DNA from: Amphimedon queenslandica
Taxonomy: Eukaryota > Porifera > Demospongiae > Haplosclerida > Niphatidae
DNA: 25,536 nt
Direction: 5' to 3'
Assembly (NCBI RefSeq): GCF_000090795.2
Contig: NW_003546644.1
Span: 6,641-32,176 of the forward strand
The position numbers and the translations under genes are program-made. Below, piece after piece: positions 1 through 10,570 of this stretch; within the stretch, counting starts at the first letter, position 1; each line of letters opens with the position of its first letter. The notes beneath the pieces are model-generated. The model did not search any database, was not told the origin of the DNA, and was given only the letters and a program-made list of their open reading frames with translations.

Positions 1-2
1 TC

Positions 3-185
3 TTATTTGCAGATGATAAAAAGCTCTCTAAAGCTGTATCTACATCACTTGACTGCTCTCATTTACAGCAGGATATTCATGCATTGGAACAGTGGAGAAG
101 TTTCCCTGGTCTTCAATTTAATGTGGACAAGTCATTTTTGTTAAGATTGAAGGCAGATCAAGAACCACACTCCATCATGTTTTGA
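3..185 (+). pseudogene. Non-LTR retrotransposon reverse transcriptase fragment
   Basis: The frame starting at base 3 is open for 60 codons from the window edge to a TGA at 183-185. It opens with LFADDKKL, which fits the catalytic (F/Y)ADD box of LINE-type (RVT_1) reverse transcriptases. The segment LQQDIHALEQW followed by GLQFNVDKS matches the region that normally follows this box, where the usual reading is a tryptophan-containing helix and then LxFNxxKC. The enzyme would copy element RNA into DNA at a nicked target. Only the part after the active site is present, and the usual downstream thumb and C-terminal region is not seen, so this is probably the broken end of an element that began to the left of the window. 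The family (jockey-, CR1- or RTE-like) cannot be decided from this piece. Confidence 0.75.
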
Positions 186-444
186 GCTGTTTAAGACAAG
201 GTTTCAAGATGCAAAATCCATGCATGAGTATTTTAGTCTGTCAACATCTTTTGTATATTGCTTTGCTTACGTAAGCTCGCCCCTTCATTGTTTTACATTC
301 GTCTAATTATAATTACTAATTAATTTTGACACAAATCACCTCCCATCATAGTATCTATGCTCCCATGGGACAACCAGCTAGCTAGTCTTGGCTTTGCAAT
401 GGGCCTCTGAATGAGTGAGCAGCGGGTTAAAAGACGATACTATA
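186..444. other. Spacer with no recognisable gene
   Basis: Between the reverse-transcriptase fragment and the TRAF pseudogene I see no coding similarity in either strand. A first exon or promoter for the TRAF gene could lie here, but no start codon in the right frame is visible before an upstream stop near base 410. Confidence 0.5.
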
Positions 445-1617
445 TCTCCTCATCAGCCATTTGGCAGTTATGAATATAACTTCCAGAATGGCGACAAGTA
501 TCAGTGCAACATATGTAAGCTGCTGGCATGGGACCCTCAACAAGTCACATGCTTTTTAAACATTCTGTAAGAGCTGTCTTGATAGGCTGAAAGAAATCGG
601 CCAAATTTTTGTCTGTACAACTTGTCGTAGCTTACTAGAAGGAAATTACTTTAAAGATGGAAGAGCAGAATGAAGAAAAAGTCTCTCATGCTTTATTGTA
701 CTTACAGTGATTATGGGTGCCAATGGACGGGGACAATTAATGATATCGATGCTCATCTTCTTATTTGTTCGTATGTAATGATACCTTGCATAATGGATGC
801 GGAGAGAATGTGTGAAGGAGTGGACTTGAGACACATTTGACAGACACGTGTCCTAAACAAATTATCAACTGTCAGTATTGTAGTGAAGGAAGCACACGTG
901 AACTGATAACAGGCAGAAGCCATCTAAACATCTGTCCTGACCTGCCAATTCAGTGTGGCATTACTGGTTTTCATTAGAAACTACCATGACACACAATAGC
1001 GTCACATAGGAAGTCGTGTCCCAAGCATTTTATATTATGTCAATACAAACCTTTAGGCTGTAAAGCATTCATCAGGCAGGAAGAGCAGGAGAGTCATAAT
1101 ACCTGTGCTATGTCAGACCATTTACACATGGCAGTTCAAAAACTGTCGTTATTAGAAAAAGCTGCAGAAACATCATGGAAAGTCCCATTCACGCAACTGA
1201 AATCACAAAACTCAACATGGTATTCTCCAGGATTCTATACCTCCCCTGGAGGATACAAGATAAAACTCAACGTGGACTGCAACGGATACAGTATTGCTCT
1301 GGGAACACTTGTCACTTGCCACATTTATCTCATGGAAGGACAGTAAGATGATACATTGGAGTGGCCGTTTCAAAGAGAAGTTACTATAACACTACTAAAT
1401 CAACTGGAGAATAAGAATCATTCCAAATTGACGATGTCATTGAATGCTAATGATGGAATGGAAAGAGTGAGGGAATGTTGCAATAGTTTGTATGGATGGG
1501 GCTCAATGCATTATATATCACATGAAGTATAATCCCGTGATTTATTGCCATTATCTTAAAAATGATAGTCTGTACTTCAAAGTCAGTGTAAAGGCTACAT
1601 CAAAAACTAAGCGATAG
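445..1617 (+). pseudogene. TRAF-family protein pseudogene (RING, TRAF zinc fingers, MATH)
   Basis: TRAF proteins are cytoplasmic adaptors and E3 ligases that bind receptor tails through a C-terminal MATH domain. Here the domain order can be followed across frame changes. A RING start (FGSYEYNF, then CNIC with cysteines at 505 and 514, and DPQQVTC) is followed by SCLDRLKEIG and CTTCRSLLEGNYF near 575-650. TRAF-type zinc-finger segments follow (YCTYSDYGCQWTG, ETHLTDTCPKQIINCQYC, SCPKHFILCQYKPLGC), up to about 1095. A linker and MATH domain run from 1100 to 1617 (SWKVPFTQL, GYKIKLNVDCNGY, DDTLEWPFQ, NDSLYFKVSVKAT). The copy is dead: there is a TGA after GRAE near 670, a TAG near 975, a TAA after YLMEGQ (1344-1346), and several one-base shifts, including one near 1529. 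No introns interrupt the RING-to-MATH part. A processed or single-exon origin is possible but no poly(A) tail is seen. Confidence 0.85.
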
Positions 1618-3840
1618 CTTGCATAAGCCATGGCACCTAAACTCATCATTATTCAATCTTCACTAATAGTAAGAACTCATCATTATCAATAAGAACTCAG
1701 CGTTATTTCTTTCATTAATTATTATTCATTAAGCCCGTTGCTCATGCCATAAATATCAGTGTACACCACTGTTTAATATTTTCTGGTAAAGTATATTAGA
1801 TTTGGTGGCATAGCAACAATACTGTTATATAAAAACATGGGTGTTATGTTAAGTGGAGGAGAGATGAATGCCTAAAGTCTTCTGGCTTTTTTGGCTAGTT
1901 CTATGAACTATAAAGGCTGAACTAATTGCATGACTTATTTATAATGATCATTGGACTATACTCAAAAGTCTTCTAGTATACTAGTTCCAATACTAAACCT
2001 GTAAAATTCCAGGAGCAAACCTGTCAGCTTATGGTTTTAGTATTAATGTTCTACTTCTTTGAAGCTAGAACTAAAATTTCATTTTAGTTTTAGTCCAACC
2101 GTTTTGTAGCTATAGAAATATAAGTCATAGATAAATCTTCATTGTAACAAGACATAATGTGTATATTGACGTTGGTACTAGAACTAGATTACTATTAAAT
2201 ATTAAGCTATTATAACTTATGGAAATAGAACTATGAACTACAACTACAGAAGCAAGAAGTAGTATGCTTGAAAATAGAACTGGAATCAAAACTATGTAGG
2301 TACATGTATAAGAACTAATACTAGAACAACGTGAAATACATGCAGATCAAGAACTACAAAACAAAAAATGAAGTTGAATTTAATCCACTTTTGTGTAGGT
2401 TACTAGAAATGCAACTAAGTAACCCAGGTACTGGTAACTTTAACTACTAATTTTGGTTGGTTAATACAACCACCTCACCATTGACCATAATTAGTTATTT
2501 TCACCCAAGACAATACATGGACTATGACCAAACATGAATCATGAATCTAAGTTACAATAACCACCATGGAAGTGAATTAACCTCATAGTTGAAGTGTAGA
2601 TTAACTCTTAAATGTACATTGACTTCAGTTAAATTATAGTTTCCTTTCTAGTTAAATGTAAATTTTACTTACAAAAGTAACAATAATGTAAGTAAAGATA
2701 ATTTGTGAAATATTTTAAAGTAACTACAAACTTAAGTAAACACAACGGTAAACAATAAACAAAACAAAACATATTAAAATTGATAATACTGACTGTTCCA
2801 CGTTGAGTTTTTCGTATTCCTGTAGTATTATAAATATAAATAGTTTGTAAATCTTTATCTATTAAAATAATGTCGTACCATTTTACAATGACCCCATTAG
2901 TTCTAATTGTTTACTATTGCAAAAATTGTTATTTCATTATGTAAAAATGGTATAAAATAATGCCATTGACTATGTGATATTCACCTCCAAGCACAATCTT
3001 TTGTTTTTCTTTATTACTGTAGATTCCCTTATAATTTCAGTCTTAAACCTGCAAAAATGCATGTAAATTAATGTACGGATAAAATTTATTCTTTTGTTCA
3101 CAAATTTACATGTACATTTGCCTGTTAGAGACAGTCACTGACATGCAATGATAGTGTAAATGAGTGTAGATAATGTCTCATTTATTCAAGAAAAATTCAA
3201 CTGCTACACATAAGATGAAAATAAATAAGTGTAATATCAATTCCATTGAAGACGGATTCAACTGTCTCACATATAAATAACTGTAATGTTTATTCTAATT
3301 CAACCGTTATTTTCACTCAAGGCTAATCCGACTATTTGTACATATTTATATTTGTGCATCTGTACCTGCTATACAGCTGTAAAGGACTATGCACGTTTGA
3401 GCCAGTACTGCTTTCAAGTCCGAATCACGTTTCTGGGCCAGTAAAAATGGCTACCCACAGTAAGGAGTAAAAAACATCACCAAAAAGCACCACTGCAGGC
3501 TCTACAGTAGCTATTTCACAGGTAAAAGCCCTTATTTCACTCTTTTTTTAATTAATAGATTGTAGCATTAATAAGAGGCATGAATGAAGTAATGAAGTTA
3601 TTAACTCATCTCTGGCTGGTGAAAGGCATCTGACAGAAAAGAAAACAAGCTTAATATAATTATTTCAAGTGATGACTAATAGAATCTTATTTTTGATAAT
3701 TATTACTAGCATTTACCTTACTTTCAAAATTATTAATACCGTAAGTCAATTCAACCCTAGTTTAAGGGAAGTCAGCATATATTTTATTTACAAGTTTGAA
3801 TTAAAGAGGAAATACTGTATAGCAGGTTTTTTTCGAGTAT
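1618..3840. other. AT-rich gene-free region
   Basis: About 2.2 kb with no frame showing recognisable protein similarity. From about 1960 to 2460 there are many scattered copies of short words such as GAACTA, CTAGAACT and TTTTAGT. They look like an eroded relative of the TTTTAG-type repeats at 16.5-17.3 kb. No other structure was found. Confidence 0.4.
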
Positions 3841-3897
3841 ATTAAATTTCGCGAATGGCCTGTCTCCAGACATTCACGAAATTTAATTTCGCGAATG
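3841..3897. repeat. Hairpin with TTCGCGAA core plus direct repeat
   Basis: The left arm 3841-3857 (ATTAAATTTCGCGAATG) pairs with 3871-3887 (CATTCACGAAATTTAAT) with one mismatch in 17 and a 13-base loop. The arm sequence then appears a third time as a direct repeat at 3884-3897 (TAATTTCGCGAATG). It sits just downstream of TACTGTATAGCAGG (3813-3826), which resembles the end of a small DNA transposon, although no matching second end was found to the right. Probably a non-autonomous element fragment. Confidence 0.5.
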
Positions 3898-4011
3898 AAC
3901 CATTGAGGTCTGATTGTTAATTAATTCTAATAATTATCATTCAATTTAAATAATAAATCTATTAAACTCAAGTCTGGCCACACCCATACATTTAGTCCAT
4001 GTGGAGTGACA

Positions 4012-5875
4012 TGTCAAGATGTCAGAGTTTGTTTTACTTTGAAAGTGATAATACAAAGAAATGTCATCTTCAATGAGATTGATTTTCAACAGATTCATTT
4101 AAAGTGGCATATGAAGTCTCAGTTTTTCCTGGTGGGCCAGCTCAGAAACTACAACGACAAGAGGTGGACCAACAGCCAAGTTAGCGGGTCTATCACCTCA
4201 GCAGTGTCAGCAACCACAAAGAGGACCAGCAACCACAAGGAGGACCAGCAACCACATCACTAACCTAGAAGGCAAAGATCTGTACCTGTTAGGTATGGTA
4301 TTGATGATTACATTGATATTGCATTTTTAGGTAATGCAGACCCAGTTAGCATTGAAGAAGCCTTAGAGAGCAAGCTGTCTCAACATTGGAAAGAAGCTGC
4401 TGACTCAGAATATCAATCATTAATGGATAATGAGACTTGGGAACTGGTAGAATTACCCAGTGGATGTAAACCTGTTGGCTGCAAGTGGGTGTTCAAGACC
4501 AAACGAGATTGTAATGAGAAGGTGGAACAGTAAAAGGCTAGACTGGTTGCTAAGGGCTACCCTCAGAAACATGGTATTGATTATGATGAGACATTCTCAC
4601 TCGTCATTCGATATTCGGCACTTCTAGCAGTTGCTGTTCACAATAAGATGCTGATCCATCAAATGGATGTGGTCACTGCCTTCCTCAATGGAACGCTTGA
4701 AGAAGAGATATACATAAAGCAGCCACCTGGATATGTGAGTAAAGGAAAAGAGCATATCGTGTGCTAGCTGAAGAAGTCACTCTATGAATTAAAGCGGTCA
4801 TCCAGATGCTGGAACACAGTATTTAAGAATCACATGGAGTCCATTAATTTTAACCAATGTTCCGCTAAACCATGCATTTTTGTTAGAAGAGAAGGGGAAG
4901 ATCTGATGATCATTGCAGTCTATGTGGATGATCTGATAGTCACCACTAGTACCCCTCAGCAAATGAAGAATATCAAAGGAGATTTGGCAGCAAGATTTAG
5001 AATGAAGGATATGGTTTGAAATTGCATCACTGTTTAGGTATGACAATTGATTATGATGAAGAAAAAGTGGTTACACCAGAGACAGTACATTAGCTGACTT
5101 CCAGAAAGGTATGGATTGTCTGAAGCTAAAGGATCTGCGACACCAGCAGACACTAATGTGATGCTAGTGAAAGAAGATGGTAGCAATCCTGTAGACCTAG
5201 TCAAATATCAATCAATGGTAGGTAGCTTACTCTATGCTGCAGTTGCTACAAGACCAGACCATGCCCAAGCAGTGGGAGCAGTATCCAAGTATAACTCCTG
5301 TCCTGCTGAAACACATCTCACAGCAGTAAAGCGTATCTTCAAACACTTGAAGGAACTATTGATCTCAGTTTAAAGTTTGACAGATCTACTAGTAAAACAC
5401 TGATAGGATTTACAGATGCTGATTGGGCAGGAGATAGGGATGATAGACATTCCACTACAGAGAATCTCTTCATGATGTCTGGTGGAGCTGTTAGCTGGCT
5501 CAGCAGAAAGCAACCAGTTGTTGCTTTATCAACTACAGAAGCTGAGTATATAGCACTTTGTTTGGCTACACAAGAAGCTACTTGGTTAAAAAGATTCTTG
5601 TCAGATATTGCTATAGACCCATCCAAACCAGTTACCATCAATAAAGATAACCAAGATACCATTGCAGTAGCAAAAACCCAGTCTCTCATGCTAGAACAAA
5701 GCATGTTGATATTAACTCTCACTACGTATGTGAGGCATTACAGGATGGCACTATCGATCTAGTATGTTGTCCTACTGAGAATATGATAGCAGATATATTT
5801 CCAAAAACGTTATTTTGTAATTGTTTTGAAATATTAAGAACTGAAATGGCACTGGAATTTTACAAAAAACAATAA
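4012..5875 (+). pseudogene. Ty1/copia retrotransposon pol fragment, 5'-truncated and broken
   Basis: The first recognisable part, KVIIQRNVIFNEIDF (about 4045-4089), is the segment that normally follows the copia integrase core. The RVT_2 reverse transcriptase then runs from about 4370 to 5020 (KARLVAKGY, QMDVVTAFLNG, YIKQPPGY, and the catalytic YVDD at 4921-4932). RNase H occupies about 5400-5875, with its acidic residues present in TDADWAGD, STTEAEYIA, DNQDTI and KHVDI. The frame ends at TAA 5873-5875. Gag, protease and most of integrase are missing. Disabling changes include TAA at 4531-4533, TAG at 4765-4767, and one-base shifts near 5017, 5070, 5352 and 5678. The layout and motif order are decisive for copia over gypsy. 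No long terminal repeat pair could be matched on the two sides. Confidence 0.93.
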
Positions 5876-6128
5876 AGTACATTTGAGTGGCAGTTTTGTA
5901 AATAGTAAATTAACTTGGTTTATATTGTTTAATGATTATTGCAGTTATTTAGTTATTAAATTGTGTCCCATTTATAAGTGTGCTGTTCTAGTTCTTCTAT
6001 TGATTCTTTACGCATACACCATTCTACATTCTTCTCTTCTGTTCCCATTTATTCTATGATAACTTGAGTTTGTCAGTTTAACTTCAATTTGTTACCAGTA
6101 TTAGTATTACAACAGTATGGTGTAGTTA
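5876..6128. other. Region downstream of copia pol, possible 3' LTR remnant
   Basis: In an intact copia element the polypurine tract and 3' LTR would lie here. The sequence is T-rich with no clear purine tract. I could not find a matching copy upstream of 4012, so an LTR cannot be shown. No coding similarity was seen. Confidence 0.3.
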
Positions 6129-6667
6129 ATGTCAGAGTTACTACACATGCACAAGAAGTGGAATACAGTTACAGTAGTGGCAATTTGCAAAGAAAAAGGG
6201 TAGTGGAAAGAACATTAATATGGAAACAGAGTGATGTTAAGGGAAAACTTCCTAAGAGTATTAATTCTACCACTGAAAATAAACTAGGGCATAACACAGT
6301 GTTTTACCAGCAGTGTTACCACCTATTATACAAAATTATAAACTAAAGAACAAAAAATAAGACTCCATCTCACATCAGGCTCTAGCTATAGCAAGTAATC
6401 AGAACATGACTAGCACAACCTTGAAACAAAGGCTCCAGTGAGTGGCCCATTGCCAGCAAATTGCTATATGGGCTCTTAAAAATGCTCCAGGACTGAAGGG
6501 AACTTTCAGGTCAAATCGAAGGCATAAAATAAGATTAATGAACTTTACTGATAATAGGTATGATCAATTATGTATGGCCAATTGAAGAGTGGAAAAGAAA
6601 TATACATACTTAAGTGTACTTTAGACATACTGGACATGATGCACGCTTTAAGTGAAACCACTTCTTA
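6129..6667 (-). repeat. HECT-gene-derived repeat, copy A
   Basis: Matches copy B (9905-10412) in the same orientation over about 500 bases, with long near-identical words such as the stretch around 6358-6395 and 10110-10147. Read on the minus strand, 6323-6301 gives an AG acceptor-like border and then codons for GGNTAG. This matches the last exon of the HECT-like pseudogene at 22110, including the preceding intron end. Further into the exon the reading FSGRINT and later residues resemble the gene's FTGVNAI region but contain stops. It is therefore a decayed, inverted, intron-bearing partial copy of that gene, not an independent gene. Confidence 0.7.
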
Positions 6668-6742
6668 TTTATATGCCAGAGAAAATATAATGGTGCCAAA
6701 AAGAAAAATCTTTTACAGGTTTTGCTTCTGCTCCTGGCAATA

Positions 6743-6940
6743 AATCAGTACAGGAGACAGTGTTGTACCAGAAGTGTTACCATGCCCATGTAGTTTATTA
6801 AAATCATAAATGAAAAGCACAAAAATTAGATTTCTTCACATGTTACTTCGTACCTGTAGCCAGCAAGCAAAACAAGGCAACTTTTAGATCAATTCCAAAG
6901 CATAAAATACAATTAATCAATAATAGGTATGAACAATGCA
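6743..6940 (-). repeat. HECT-gene-derived repeat, copy C (short)
   Basis: Shares with copies A and B the block around 6762-6786 (minus-strand reading HGNTSGTTLS, against GGNTAGTTLS in the pseudogene at 22 kb). It also shares a later block ending in AATAGGTATGAACAAT near 6925-6940. The middle is diverged or partly deleted. Same orientation as A and B. Confidence 0.55.
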
Positions 6941-7289
6941 CCCTTCCACTTCACATGCTGGATCAAATGCCATTCCTTTACCTTTCATAGTGAAATCCTT
7001 TATTGTACTGCATCAAGTACCATATCTATCTCCAAAATTCACAATTTTTAAAACATGACACTGAACCATTTGTATAGAAAGTCACCACTTCTTAAGACAA
7101 CACAGAGACTGCTCTAGCAGGAACTGAGCCTACTGCCTGACATTAATTTCAAACTTAAAAATGCTTCAAAATATACGTATGACATGGTGAGTTTATTTTA
7201 TGAGTGGTACTACTAGAGCTCAACTTTAGTGCATACCCAGGTCTGGATCATATTTCTCCTGCGGACAAAAATACCTTCAAAATAGTTCT
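6941..7289. other. Spacer between HECT-derived repeat copies
   Basis: No coding similarity or repeat structure was recognised in this stretch between copies C and D. It could hold more diverged copy sequence that is no longer legible by eye. Confidence 0.35.
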
Positions 7290-7380
7290 TTAAGTTCACA
7301 CATAAAAAACTGCTCCAGGACTTAAGGAAACTATTGGATCAATTCCAAGACATGAAATACAATTAATTCACTAATCAATT
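7290..7380 (-). repeat. HECT-gene-derived repeat, copy D (short)
   Basis: Contains ACTGCTCCAGGACTTAAGG and then GGATCAATTCCAAG. These match the CTCCAGGACTGAAGGGAACTTTC block of copy A and the ATCAATTCCAAAG block of copy C in the same order. The minus-strand TGGAGCAGTTTTTTATG resembles the gene's ATGGAGCAGTTTTTTGTAA near 21226-21245. Confidence 0.5.
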
Positions 7381-7724
7381 TTAGTTTCTGCTTCTAAAAG
7401 GATGGAGACGCAGTCAAGAGGCACGTGACATGGGCTTTGGAAAACCAATGCCATAGATATTGGGTTCTGTGCATATTGCAAGTATTCTATAGATAAGGTA
7501 TCAGACCTCATCTCAAGACAAGCTCAAGCTACTGTATGCAAAATAAAACAAGACAATAACACCACCTCCTTGACATGCCTACTGTCAAGTGGCAATGAAC
7601 GGCCAATTTTTATCACATTAGCTAGGGTTTCTTTAAATAGCCAAGCCAGTTTGCAAGAACTAAGTATGGCCAGCAATGCATAGACAATCAATTGGTATAT
7701 TGTAATACAGACAGTTTTCTCATG
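7381..7724. other. Unassigned spacer, possibly decayed HECT exon
   Basis: This lies downstream, on the minus strand, of copy E, where the remaining HECT exon would be expected. A short minus-strand reading GIGFPKPM near 7425-7460 is faintly like the GF-x-x-(K/R)P segment of the HECT C-lobe, but the match is too short to trust. Nothing else was recognised. Confidence 0.25.
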
Positions 7725-8660
7725 TATATTGAATCACCTCAAAGTGCTTTTTTGATGTGTCTAAAATGTATAAAAGAATTAATTTGTTAATCTTTTGAGG
7801 GTTAAAATAATTATAACAATGTGAATGGTTGCTAAGAGATCTTTCTACCTTTTAGTCAGGAAACATGTGACAATTACTGCAATTAATTTTAGCATTAGAA
7901 AAATCAATAATTTTGAGTAGTCACAATTTGAAGCAGGCTGACATGCATGGCCTTTAGTTTGTCTTTGCCTTTAGTTAGTGGTTGTCAGTTTCTGTGATGG
8001 CATGTTTGTTTATGTTTATTGTCTAGATACAGTTCCCTTGGTGTATTATTGGTCCTGAGAGATTCCATCAGTTGCCAATTTGGATGGCATATACTCCCAA
8101 ATTCAATTTTTTTATTTCAATAAACTTTCTACAGAAATATCAATTGTGCTCTGAGCCATAACAAATAAACTACATTCAATAAATTGAGTTTTTCCATGGT
8201 ATGCTTTTGGATAAATATATACAACATAGTCTTTAAAACAAAGTTCGAATTTTTGATTGGAATTACACAGCTATTACAGGAACATGGGAAAGAAAATCAA
8301 CTCTCTGTTGAATTTTCGTATTGAAATACCCTCTAAACATTCCAAATAAGCTATCTCAATCCTATACACACCAAAATAGAATGCATGCATAATGTCCAAT
8401 GAAAAGTGTCAATAAAAAAACTTGAACTTGATTGGATTGCACCAAAAATATGACTTGATTGCTATCAGTGACGACACTTTTTGCTAAGTACAAACATTTT
8501 ACATTATCACTCATTTTTTATAGTGAGCATAATTTCTCACTAAATATCAGGGCCGTATTTTAAAGATTCAAGTTTTACCTGCAGTCAAACTATTTCTTTT
8601 GGTTTTCACATAAAACTGCTACAAGACTGAAGGGAACCTTCAGTTATTCCTCAGCCAGCA
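7725..8660 (-). repeat. HECT-gene-derived repeat, copy E (inverted intron copy)
   Basis: The reverse complement of about 7725-8610 aligns by eye with 21225-21975. The shared sequence starts inside the exon (GCAGTTTT...GAAATA) and crosses the splice donor TTTGACTGCAGGTAAAACTT. It then runs through the whole intron (for example GTGAGAAATTATGCTCACTA, AATGCATGCATAATG, ATGCATGGCCTTTAGTTTGT) and past the acceptor side TGTCTAAAAT into the next exon. Identity is moderate, with many small indels. Because an intron is shared, the copying was at DNA level. The end near 8605-8650 also carries the CTACAAGACTGAAGGGAACC block of copies A and B. Confidence 0.8.
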
Positions 8661-9534
8661 ACTAATAAATAACAACCAAAGCAGTACTATCTGAAACCTC
8701 TTCTGTTGGTACAGTGATTGCTCTCATATTATGCTCAGTGACATAACTGTATGCTGATGATGAAAGGACACCGTACATTACATTAGATATTGATAGTATT
8801 CCTTAGATAGGCATATGATCCCTCTCAAAAGAGGAGTACGCAAAAAAATAGGACAGTTATACCACCTCACAAGCAGACACTGAGTTGCCTATTCTTTATC
8901 AAAATGGCTGAGCCTTTTACAATTAGTTAAGCTAGTATTGGTACTAATATATTGCCAAATTACTTAAGAATGTAACCAAAATTTATAAATTCATGTAAAA
9001 ATCAAGATACTTCCATATCATTAAAACAAAAGACATTTTGTTGTATAATAATTAATTGACTCAAAGAGCTTACTCAATGCGTCATAAAAGAGCTTAAGTC
9101 CATATTTCAATTAACTTTGTGCAAAAAATATAATTTTAATTTAGTTCCAATGGTGATCCATTATTAACCATGTGCTTGCTTTTTGTAATAATGCAATCTA
9201 CAATGCATTGTAATACTAAGCAGTCTTTCTGACAAAAAAAAGTCAAGAATTATACGGTTACAATGTTGTAAGAACATAGCAAACATAGTCAACTCTTTAA
9301 TGGCCATTTGAGATGAAATACTGGTACCAAATTAATAAAAATCCTGGAATTCTATACAGAATGCAATGTATAATTAAGAACTTTTATCAAATAAATTGGA
9401 ATAGCTCAATTTCCACAGCATCAATATGCCTTGGTTCAGTGGTTGATAATGGTAATGAAACATCATATCCTCCATGATAGAGAGATGCAGTGTCACAAAT
9501 GTACTGAACTTTATCAAAATTTTCGTGGCACAGT
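8661..9534. other. Gene-free spacer
   Basis: AT-rich sequence between copy E and the small inverted-repeat element at 9535. I saw no coding similarity. Upstream minus-strand HECT exons, if ever present next to copy E, are not legible here. Confidence 0.35.
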
Positions 9535-9886
9535 CATAGGCGTATTGGGACCTGTGCAAACACGGGCTTTGCCCGGGTAGAAATTTGCAGCCATAATTAT
9601 ATTCATTAGTTATTGTATTATACACAGTATTGTAACAGTCAGAGGGCTGTTAGCCACAATAGTTAGCACTGTTAACCACAATAATTTAGTACACACCTAC
9701 ATGTTACAAATGTTTATTTCAAGTACCAGGGCAGCTATACATCTTAAATTTAAAATGCCTTCGCCCAGATTGCCCGAATCAATATTTCAAGGTATGATTA
9801 ATTTATTAGATATATGAATAATTAATTAATTATATGAATAATTAATTAAGTGCCCTAGTCGATGGAGAAGGCTAGATACGCCTATG
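9535..9886. mobile_element. Possible small inverted-repeat element
   Basis: CATAGGCGTAT at 9535-9545 and its exact reverse complement ATACGCCTATG at 9876-9886 bound a 352-base stretch with no coding potential. Inside are a GC-rich CGGGCTTTGCCCG hairpin near 9562-9574 and a 20-base unit repeated twice at 9811-9850. No target-site duplication is obvious, and 11 bases is short, so a chance pairing is possible. Confidence 0.35.
9811..9850. repeat. 20-base tandem duplication
   Basis: TATATGAATAATTAATTAAT occurs at 9811-9830 and again directly after it, with one difference in the last base (AAG for AAT at 9850). A simple local duplication in AT-rich sequence. Confidence 0.85.
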
Positions 9887-9904
9887 GGTATAGTGCAGGT
9901 ATTG

Positions 9905-10412
9905 TCACAGCTACTACACATGCAGAAGTGGAATATAGTTACAGTAGTGGGAATTGAAAAAAAAGGATAGTCGAACTAAAACAAAGTGTTGTTAAAGGGA
10001 AACTTTCAAAAAGTATTGAGTCTGCCACTAAAAATAAATTAGGGCATAAGACAGTGTTGTACCAGCTGTGTTACCACCGATTATACAAAATCATAAATCA
10101 AAGAACAAAAATAAGACTCCATCTCACATCAGGCTCTAGCTATAGCAAGCAAACAGAACAATACAAGTACAACCTTGAACTAAAGACTGCACTGAGTGGC
10201 CCATTGCGAGCAAATGGCTACATACGCTCTTTACAACTGCTCTAGAACTGAAGGGAACTTTCAGGTCAAATTGAAGGCATAAAATAAGATTAATTAACTG
10301 TACTGATAATAGGTATGAACAATTGCGATGGCCAATTGAAGAGTGGAAAAGGATTATAAAGTTCAGTGTACTTAAGACATACTTGACCCTGTAAGTGAAC
10401 AAAACTTCTTTC
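9905..10412 (-). repeat. HECT-gene-derived repeat, copy B
   Basis: Second long copy of the unit at 6129-6667, same orientation, about 3.75 kb away. On the minus strand 10078-10056 reads GGNTAGTTLS, identical in those residues to the start of the last exon of the HECT-like pseudogene. The acceptor-side AG is changed to CG (ATAATCGG against ATTATAGG in the gene). The exon reading then meets stops and shifts. No complete open frame survives. Confidence 0.7.
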
Positions 10413-10570
10413 ATCAGTATCACTAATCGCAAGACCAGAATTGCAAAATTAGATGATGTGTGTTTTATATAGAAGCATTTGATCATTTATAAGTGAGTGC
10501 AGTATACTAGAATTATTAAGGTAATGAAATATTTACTAAAAATGTTTCTTAGCAACTCCAATGTCATCCT

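Noticed and set aside
1110-1346. A short intact gene of 78 codons
   Set aside because: It is only the middle of the TRAF pseudogene; the same frame continues with MATH-domain sequence after the stop.
3365-3826. CCTGCTATACAG (3365-3376) and its exact complement CTGTATAGCAGG (3815-3826) as ends of one transposon
   Set aside because: A 12-base match at this distance is expected about once by chance in a window of this size. No target duplication is visible and the arms point the wrong way for the usual TACTGTATAGC-type end.
4798-5722. Minus-strand frames overlapping the copia element
   Set aside because: They are shadows of the plus-strand pol gene, whose motifs are unmistakable.
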